10,467 nucleotides of DNA from an uncultured Lachnospiraceae bacterium (GTDB lineage: Bacteria > Bacillota > Clostridia > Lachnospirales > Lachnospiraceae), in assembly GCA_947174615.1 (NCBI GenBank), contig CAMWJQ010000103.1, forward strand, positions 1 through 10,467, written 5' to 3'. Below, one piece after another: positions 6,971-10,467 of this stretch (positions are counted from its first letter, which is position 1; every line of letters begins with the position of its first letter). The position numbers were made by a program, and so were the translations under genes. A model generated the notes under the pieces. The model was given only the letters and a program-made list of their open reading frames with translations. It was not told the DNA's origin and searched no databases.

Positions 6971-7720
6971 ATGGCAAGAAGGAAGATTGTAGCCGGCAAC
7001 TGGAAGATGAATATGACTCCCAGTGAGGCTGTTAAGTTAGTTGACGAGTTAAAGGACTTGGTAAAGTCAGATGACGTCGATGTAGTATACTGCGTACCAG
7101 CAATTGATATTGTTCCGGTTGTAGAGGCAGTTCGGGGCACCAATGTAGAAGTTGGCGCTGAGAATATGTATGTTGAGGAAAAGGGTGCTTTTACAGGCGA
7201 GATAGCACCTGCTATGCTGGTAGATGCAGGCGTTAAGTATGTTATTATCGGACATTCTGAACGCCGAGATTATTTCAAAGAGGACGACGCATTTCTCAAT
7301 AAGAAGGTGGCAAAGGCATTTGAGCATGGTCTTACTCCGATTCTTTGCTGCGGCGAATCTCTGGAGCAGAGAGAAATGGGCGTTACAATGGACTGGATTC
7401 GATTACAAATTAAGTCTGACTTAGTGGGTATCTCAGCAGATCAGGTAAAGAAGCTGGTGATTGCTTACGAGCCTATCTGGGCGATCGGTACGGGCAAGAC
7501 AGCCACAACAGAGCAGGCACAGGAAGTTTGCAAGGGCATTCGTGACTGCATTGCTGAGATATATGATGCAGCGACAGCAGAGGCAGTTCGCATCCAGTAC
7601 GGCGGATCTGTGAATGCAGCAAACGCAGCAGAGCTTTTTGCACAGCCGGATATTGATGGCGGTCTCGTTGGCGGGGCAAGCCTGAAAGCTGATTTCGGGA
7701 AGATCGTCAATTATAAGTAA
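6971..7720 (+). CDS. tpiA: Triosephosphate isomerase
   Basis: TPI interconverts dihydroxyacetone phosphate and glyceraldehyde 3-phosphate, feeding both trioses into GAPDH. The 249-residue protein is the normal length and a TIM barrel. Asn10 and Lys12 lie in AGNWKMN (8-14). The electrophile His95 is in IIGHSERR (92-99). The base Glu167 is in AYEPIWAIGTGK (165-176), which includes the mobile loop 6. QYGGSVN (209-215) and GLVGGASL (231-238) bind the phosphate. The ATG at 6971 is preferred over upstream in-frame starts (from 6848) because MARRKIVAGNWK is the standard TPI N-terminus. AAAGG lies at 6956-6960. It is the last gene of the operon, followed by a strong terminator; no phosphoglycerate mutase gene follows it. 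Confidence 0.98.
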   Translation: MARRKIVAGNWKMNMTPSEAVKLVDELKDLVKSDDVDVVYCVPAIDIVPVVEAVRGTNVEVGAENMYVEEKGAFTGEIAPAMLVDAGVKYVIIGHSERRDYFKEDDAFLNKKVAKAFEHGLTPILCCGESLEQREMGVTMDWIRLQIKSDLVGISADQVKKLVIAYEPIWAIGTGKTATTEQAQEVCKGIRDCIAEIYDAATAEAVRIQYGGSVNAANAAELFAQPDIDGGLVGGASLKADFGKIVNYK

Positions 7721-7737
7721 GTAACAATGTGCACAAT

Positions 7738-7788
7738 AAAAAGCACCAGATATGGGGAATAAAACCCTTATATCTGGTGCTTTTTTGT
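7738..7788 (+). terminator. Strong intrinsic terminator of the gap-pgk-tpi operon
   Basis: AGCACCAGATAT (7742-7753) pairs perfectly with ATATCTGGTGCT (7770-7781), extended by AAAA/TTTT (7738-7741 with 7782-7785) and an inner GGG/CCC, and followed by a run of T. The A-run on the left gives the reverse strand a T-tract too, so it may also stop transcription arriving from the right. Confidence 0.93.
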
Positions 7789-7836
7789 TGCTTTCTGACA
7801 ATATACTTGTGTTTGATAATGTTTTATAATATGGGT

Positions 7837-7869
7837 GATATCACTCATGGATATCACTTGAATATCACT
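7837..7869 (+). repeat. Three direct repeats of ATATCACT, one inside a perfect palindrome
   Basis: ATATCACT occurs at 7838-7845, 7851-7858 and 7862-7869 (spacings 13 and 11 bases). The first copy is part of the 10-base palindrome GTGATATCAC (7836-7845). The cluster lies about 50 bases beyond the tpi terminator, at the left side of the element remnant, and could be a protein-binding array such as integrase arm sites or a repressor operator. No copy was seen near the integrase. Confidence 0.5.
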
Positions 7870-7897
7870 TCGGGATTCATTAGAAAGAGAACACTAT

Positions 7898-8194
7898 CTA
7901 AAGGGGTATCGGCGGGGTATAAGATGTATGACATGTAATTCTGCCACTTGCCGATGGTGTAGGGTATAAATGATTCGATGTGTAAATAATTGCTTCCCTG
8001 ACAGAACTGTACTTTACGGCAATATGTTCCAATACTTTGTTCAACATATCAATAATGGTACATCTTGTATATTCGCTGATGACTCCCTGATTTAAGAGTT
8101 CTTCCAGCTTGTTTTTTATTTGTTCATATTCCTTCTGCAATGCTTCCAGTTTTGCTTTGTCTTTCTCGTATTTAAACTTGATCCAGCCTGTCAA
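7898..8194 (-). CDS. Coiled-coil hypothetical protein, probably a fragment
   Basis: I do not recognise this protein. Up to 98 residues can be read from a TTG at 8194. Residues 9-36 are strongly charged and helical (KYEKDKAKLEAL, QKEYEQIKNKLEELL), typical of a coiled coil. Residues 40-70 could be another helix. After about residue 70 the composition changes to a Pro/Thr/Ser-rich tail (YPTPS, SYTPPIPL) that looks like read-through into non-coding DNA. There is no ribosome binding site before the TTG. A GTG at 8216 directly behind AGGAGC opens another frame (KSNKKLFDRLDQV, stop at 8172), so the true N-terminus may be joined by a frameshift. It is minus-strand like its small neighbours, within the element remnant. 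Confidence is low that it makes a functional protein. Confidence 0.35.
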   Translation of the reverse strand: MTGWIKFKYEKDKAKLEALQKEYEQIKNKLEELLNQGVISEYTRCTIIDMLNKVLEHIAVKYSSVREAIIYTSNHLYPTPSASGRITCHTSYTPPIPL

Positions 8195-8317
8195 ACAGTT
8201 TCTTGTTACTTTTCACGCTCCTAACTGATTGATACAACTGCTAGGGCGTTAATGCTTCACTTAGGGAACTGTATTGTTTGGTTGAATTGATTGTGATTGA
8301 TTTTAATTGCTCTTTGC

Positions 8318-8428
8318 CTACTTACCTATAACAATAGTAGCTGTATAGTTGTTAGCTCTTAATACTGTGATCTTCTTACCAATTGCCTTTAATGTCTGAT
8401 ATTCGAAATATGTGACTGTTTTGATCAT
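8318..8428 (-). CDS. Small 36-residue hypothetical protein
   Basis: I do not recognise this protein. The ATG at 8428 has a strong ribosome binding site, GGAGG (complement of 8438-8442), 9 bases upstream. The predicted peptide begins MIKTVTYFEYQTLKAIGKK and ends ATIVIGK. It is basic, with alternating hydrophobic residues suggesting a short helix followed by beta strands, and it has no signal peptide or Cys. The frame is open further upstream (to a TTG at 8518), but that part crosses a terminator hairpin and is not favoured. It lies just after the terminator of the 85-residue coiled-coil gene, so it needs read-through or a promoter not recognised here. Length makes chance possible; the ribosome binding site is the main support. 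Confidence 0.4.
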   Translation of the reverse strand: MIKTVTYFEYQTLKAIGKKITVLRANNYTATIVIGK

Positions 8429-8455
8429 TGTCGTTGTCCTCCGAACTCTTTGATA

Positions 8456-8498
8456 AATAAAAAAGTGCAAAGCCCTTGATAATTCAATAGACTTTGCA
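8456..8498 (-). terminator. Intrinsic terminator of the 85-residue coiled-coil gene
   Basis: On the minus strand TGCAAAG (complement of 8492-8498) pairs with CTTTGCA (complement of 8466-8472), with an inner TTGA/TCAA stem, followed by CTTTTTTATT. It begins about 27 bases after the stop codon at 8526. Confidence 0.7.
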
Positions 8499-8525
8499 TC
8501 CTTTAGTGGTGTATTCAATTTTTAG

Positions 8526-8783
8526 TTAGATTAGTGTTCCTGTGCCTGTTTCAAGCCATTTTCGATTTTCAGCTGTAGCTGCAAGTGCATCAAGAGCTAC
8601 GCCATAAGTATCTTCAATTTTTCGGCTGATTTTATATAGTTCGTTTTGCATTCTGGTCTGTTCCAATGCTAACTTTTCTACTTTCTTTTTTGTTTCGGAC
8701 TGCTCTGCTGTTAGCTTATCTACTTTCTGATTTATCTCTTGCATTTGAGTTAAGAGTAAATCAAGCTTTTCACTATCTGTCAT
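8526..8783 (-). CDS. Small coiled-coil protein of unknown function (85 residues)
   Basis: I do not recognise a named family. The protein begins MTDSEKLDLLLTQMQEINQK, and residues 5-57 form an almost continuous coiled coil. A 14-residue near repeat is visible (VDKLTAEQ at 21-28, VEKLALEQ at 35-42). The remainder includes DALAATAENRKWLETG. It has no membrane segment or signal peptide, so it is probably cytosolic and oligomeric. AGGAGG (complement of 8793-8798) lies 9 bases before the ATG, a promoter is at 8807-8835 and a terminator at 8456-8498, so it is a complete one-gene transcription unit. Short coiled-coil proteins with this type of N-terminus are common around mobile elements in Clostridia, to my knowledge without an assigned function. 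That it is a real gene is well supported; its role is unknown. Confidence 0.75.
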   Translation of the reverse strand: MTDSEKLDLLLTQMQEINQKVDKLTAEQSETKKKVEKLALEQTRMQNELYKISRKIEDTYGVALDALAATAENRKWLETGTGTLI

Positions 8784-8806
8784 ATGCTTATTCCTCCTGT
8801 GTGATT

Positions 8807-8835
8807 AGTATACTACATTTGGGATACAAAGTCTA
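8807..8835 (-). promoter_or_regulatory. Promoter of the 85-residue coiled-coil gene
   Basis: On the minus strand TAGACT (complement of 8830-8835; 4 of 6) and TATACT (complement of 8807-8812; 5 of 6) are separated by 17 bases. The start would fall near 8800, just ahead of the ribosome binding site at 8793-8798. Confidence 0.6.
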
Positions 8836-8836
8836 T

Positions 8837-9025
8837 TCAATTATACGGAATCATTGTATTCATCCATCTTTTCTCTGCATCCCTGTAGTTTGTCATACCA
8901 TTTTTCATAGTTTTTGAGAAAAATCTGTCAACCTTGTCAATCAGCCTGCCTGTCTGGTCAGAGATCTTTTCAATGAATTTGCTGGACTTTTCAAGTGACG
9001 AGATGGGCAAACGCAGTTCCCTCAC
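8837..9025 (-). pseudogene. C-terminal fragment of an unrecognised charged helical protein
   Basis: I do not recognise it. The last 57 or so codons read plausibly as protein: SSLEKSSKFIEKI, then GRLIDKVDRFFSKTMKNGM, then RDAEKRWMNTMIPYN before the stop. It looks like a soluble helical C-terminus. No ribosome binding site precedes the only nearby start (GTG 9025). The frame stays open further right, but only as a hydrophobic, Cys-rich sequence that looks like the antisense of the plus-strand fragment there. I infer that the 5' part was lost at a rearrangement near 9000. Its stop lies at the -35 box of the next gene. Confidence 0.35.
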
Positions 9026-9218
9026 AGAGCTTGTGGAAGAATTTGCAGTATTTTCAGAACAGCTTAACCCAACAATAAAGACAAGAAACAGTGGACAAAA
9101 TGCCCTTGACAGGCTTTCGCAGAAATTAGCTGAAGCGAGCGGGACTGCACCGAAACAAGAAAAGAGTTTGAACAGTACATATCAAAGAGTTTGGAAATTT
9201 AGAATAAGATTTGAGTAG
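9003..9218 (+). pseudogene. Fragment of an unrecognised charged protein, possibly frameshifted
   Basis: I do not recognise it. From about 9003 the plus strand reads like a soluble protein: SSLTELVEEFAVFSEQLNP, then NALDRLSQKLAEASG. There is no ribosome binding site before the ATG at 9003, and the fragment abuts head-to-head the minus-strand fragment ending near 9000. After about 9145 another plus frame looks more protein-like (TETRKEFEQYISKSLEI, stop at 9200-9202) than the continuing frame, suggesting a frameshift in a decayed gene. Calling it coding rests only on composition. Confidence 0.3.
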
Positions 9219-9236
9219 AAAATTTGAGTAGAAAAT
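9211..9236 (+). repeat. Tandem duplication of a 13-base unit
   Basis: TTGAGTAGAAAAT occurs twice head to tail (9211-9223, 9224-9236), about 100 bases before the integrase start and upstream of its promoter. It may be a replication slippage product or a pair of protein-binding sites. Confidence 0.6.
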
Positions 9237-9268
9237 TCAATTTGAATATTCCAAAATGATGGACGATA

Positions 9269-9277
9269 TGCTATAAT
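9269..9277 (+). promoter_or_regulatory. Extended -10 promoter of the integrase remnant
   Basis: TGCTATAAT is a perfect extended -10 element (TGnTATAAT). The -35 position (TTCCAA, 9249-9254) is weak, as is usual for extended -10 promoters. The start would lie near 9284, about 48 bases before the integrase ATG. Confidence 0.65.
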
Positions 9278-9331
9278 ATAGGATTGTATCAGGCTCTTTT
9301 TGTTGGAAAACAGCAGAAAGGAGTTGATTTT

Positions 9332-9772
9332 ATGGGTAAAGACTTAAAAGGCAGGGAGCTTGGAGTTGGTATCTGTCAAAGGAAGGATGGTTTATATACC
9401 GCGCGATTTGTAAGTAAAAGTACTGGAAAATCAGTTCAAAAATATTTTCCAAAATTGCAGGAGTGTCGTAAGTGGTATGCAGATGCAAAATTTAATGATG
9501 AACATGGTGGAACTGATGCAACTGGTGATATGACAGTAACGGCATGGTTTGAGTATTGAAAGTCAGGGCATTAACAATTGATGAACAAAAGAAGTTTCTT
9601 GAAGCTGCGGAGCAGAGTAGTAATTTTAATCAATATGCCTTTATATTGCAGACAGGATTGCGGACAGGTGAGTTGATAGGGTTAAAATGGTCTGATATTG
9701 ATTGGGAAAAGCGTGTTATTCATATACAAAGAGGTAGAAAGAATCGAAAGTGCCTTAAAAATTGTGTACTGA
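9332..9772 (+). pseudogene. int: Tn916-type tyrosine integrase, broken by two internal deletions
   Basis: An intact member (about 380-400 residues) integrates and excises a conjugative element. Here three pieces remain. Piece 1, from ATG 9332 (AAAGGAG at 9317-9323), gives 75 residues of the arm-DNA-binding N-terminus (MGKDLKGRELGVGICQRKDG, then MTVTAWFEY) and stops at TGA 9557-9559. Piece 2, in another frame from about 9556 to 9732, reads LTIDEQKKFLEA, then QTGLRTGELIGLKWSDIDW with the first catalytic Arg (codon 9661-9663), to HIQR. Piece 3 (9731-9772), back in the frame of piece 1, reads EVERIESALKIVY and stop, the expected C-terminal end. The core-binding domain, the HxxR box and the Tyr nucleophile are missing, so it cannot recombine DNA. 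The two junctions lie near 9554-9566 and 9730-9734. Confidence 0.85.
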
Positions 9773-9845
9773 TTTGTGTAGTAAAAATATAGAGAAAGGC
9801 AGAAGTCCTTAAAAATAAGGGTTTTCTGAACAGGTATAGGAGATT

Positions 9846-10467
9846 ATGAAACTAGGAATCGTCGGACTTCCAAATGTAGGAAAGAGTACATTGTTTAATT
9901 CACTGACAAAGGCTGGTGCAGAGTCGGCTAATTATCCATTCTGTACGATTGACCCCAATGTGGGTGTGGTGACAGTGCCAGATGAGCGGGTCAGGCTTTT
10001 GGGTGAGCTGTATCACACCAAGAAAGTGACGCCTGCTGTGATCGAGTTTGTTGATATCGCGGGGCTCGTTAAGGGGGCGTCAAAGGGAGAGGGACTTGGC
10101 AACCAGTTTCTTGCCAATATCCGTGAGGTCGATGCGATCGTGCATGTAGTGAGATGCTTTGAGGACTCCAATATCGTGCATGTAGACGGAAGCATCAATC
10201 CGCTGCGGGATATAGAGACGATTAATTTAGAGCTTATTTTCTCAGACATTGAAATTCTTGAGAGACGGATTGCCAAAGTGTCCAGAGGTGCGAAAAATGA
10301 TAAGACACAGGCGAAGGAGCTCGCGCTTGCAGAGCGCATCAAAGCGCACTTAGAAGAGGGCAGGATGGCAAGGAGCTTTGTGACAGAAGATGATGAGGAA
10401 GTTTTGTGGAGAAATGGGTATAATTTACTAACAGATAAACCTGTTATCTTTGCTGCAAATGTGGCGG
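9846..10467 (+). CDS. ychF: Redox-regulated ATPase/GTPase YchF (OLA1 family), N-terminal part (runs off the window)
   Basis: YchF is a ribosome-associated P-loop NTPase of the Obg-like family that prefers ATP in characterised members and acts in translation and stress responses. The 207 residues present, out of about 365 expected, start MKLGIVGLPNVGKSTLFN. GLPNVGKST (7-15) is the P-loop, and YPFCTIDPNVG (30-40) is the conserved switch region. DIAGLVKGAS (70-79) is the G3 motif, with the hydrophobic residue typical of this group instead of a catalytic Gln. The coiled-coil insertion spans about 125-175. The final residues AANVA begin the altered G4 motif (NxxE), cut by the window edge. AGGAG (9838-9842) is only 3 bases from the ATG, which is tight but the only reasonable start. 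The gene lies 73 bases after the integrase remains; no clear promoter of its own was seen. Confidence 0.97.
   Translation, partial: MKLGIVGLPNVGKSTLFNSLTKAGAESANYPFCTIDPNVGVVTVPDERVRLLGELYHTKKVTPAVIEFVDIAGLVKGASKGEGLGNQFLANIREVDAIVHVVRCFEDSNIVHVDGSINPLRDIETINLELIFSDIEILERRIAKVSRGAKNDKTQAKELALAERIKAHLEEGRMARSFVTEDDEEVLWRNGYNLLTDKPVIFAANVA

Larger units (their letters stand above)
7837..9772. mobile_element. Decayed integrative element remnant (Tn916-type integrase at right end)
   Basis: Between the conserved tpi and ychF genes lies about 2 kb of AT-rich DNA with a broken tyrosine integrase facing ychF, short minus-strand genes and fragments, and clustered repeats. No relaxase, replication or conjugation gene is recognisable. 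The left boundary is taken from the ATATCACT repeats and the right from the end of the integrase remains. Neither is certain, and no convincing flanking direct repeat (att) was found. Confidence 0.55.

Noticed and set aside
7837..7869. CRISPR-like array
   Set aside because: The repeats are only 8 bases with 3-5 base gaps, far too short for repeats and spacers, and no cas gene is near.
7729..7938. 69-codon plus-strand open frame after tpi
   Set aside because: It is made largely of the tpi terminator hairpin and the repeat cluster, and has no ribosome binding site.
7895..8194. Serine recombinase or TnpV-like assignment for the 98-residue coiled-coil frame
   Set aside because: No catalytic or family motif could be matched; only generic coiled-coil composition is visible.
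8934..9002. Plus-strand upstream extension of the 9003-9218 fragment
   Set aside because: It overlaps the more protein-like minus-strand fragment and lacks a ribosome binding site.
9026..9185. Minus-strand lipoprotein-like stretch (LFLVFIVGLSC)
   Set aside because: It is the antisense of a better plus-strand reading, with no start codon and ribosome binding site, so the lipobox look is probably chance.

Overview
The window looks like chromosomal DNA of a low-to-moderate GC Firmicute, most likely a Clostridia member of the Lachnospiraceae type. The reasons are strong AGGAGG-type ribosome binding sites, hairpin-plus-T-tract terminators, Clostridia-style MnmA, PHP phosphatase and SpoVB-like flippase sequences, and a clustered gap-pgk-tpi glycolysis operon. 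This placement is inferred from sequence style, not from a database search.

Layout. Positions 1-1911 (minus strand) hold a SpoVB/MurJ-like flippase followed by the N-terminal half of a class I DAHP synthase (first step of the shikimate pathway). A hairpin that includes the flippase stop codon separates them. Divergently, 2065-3171 (plus) encodes the tRNA 2-thiouridylase MnmA behind a clear sigma-A-type promoter. It converges, with one base between the stop codons, on a PHP-family histidinol-phosphatase-like gene (3173-3988, minus). The 367-base AT-rich gap at 3989-4355 holds a good promoter and an 18-base palindrome at the predicted start site, resembling a Rex redox-repressor operator. These precede the operon gap (4356-5372), pgk (5482-6705), tpi (6971-7720). 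The three enzymes interconvert triose phosphates and carry out the oxidative, first ATP-yielding steps of lower glycolysis. A GC-rich hairpin lies between gap and pgk, an unusually long 265-base spacer lies between pgk and tpi, and a strong terminator follows tpi.

From about 7837 to 9772 is the accessory part, the decayed remains of an integrative element. At its right end is a Tn916-type tyrosine integrase reduced to three pieces: the arm-binding N-terminus, the start of the catalytic domain with the first catalytic Arg, and the last 13 or so codons. They are joined by two deletions that each shift frame. To its left are small minus-strand genes and fragments: an intact single-gene unit for an 85-residue coiled-coil protein with its own promoter and terminator, a possible 36-residue protein with a strong ribosome binding site, a coiled-coil fragment with an odd tail, and two head-to-head fragments. 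Three short direct repeats next to the tpi terminator may mark the left end. The essential GTPase/ATPase gene ychF (9846 onward, partial) follows directly, and could be transcribed from the surviving integrase promoter.

I found no complete undescribed system. The most informative signals are the integrase scar, the Rex-like operator, the self-contained small coiled-coil gene in the decayed element, and the hairpin between gap and pgk.
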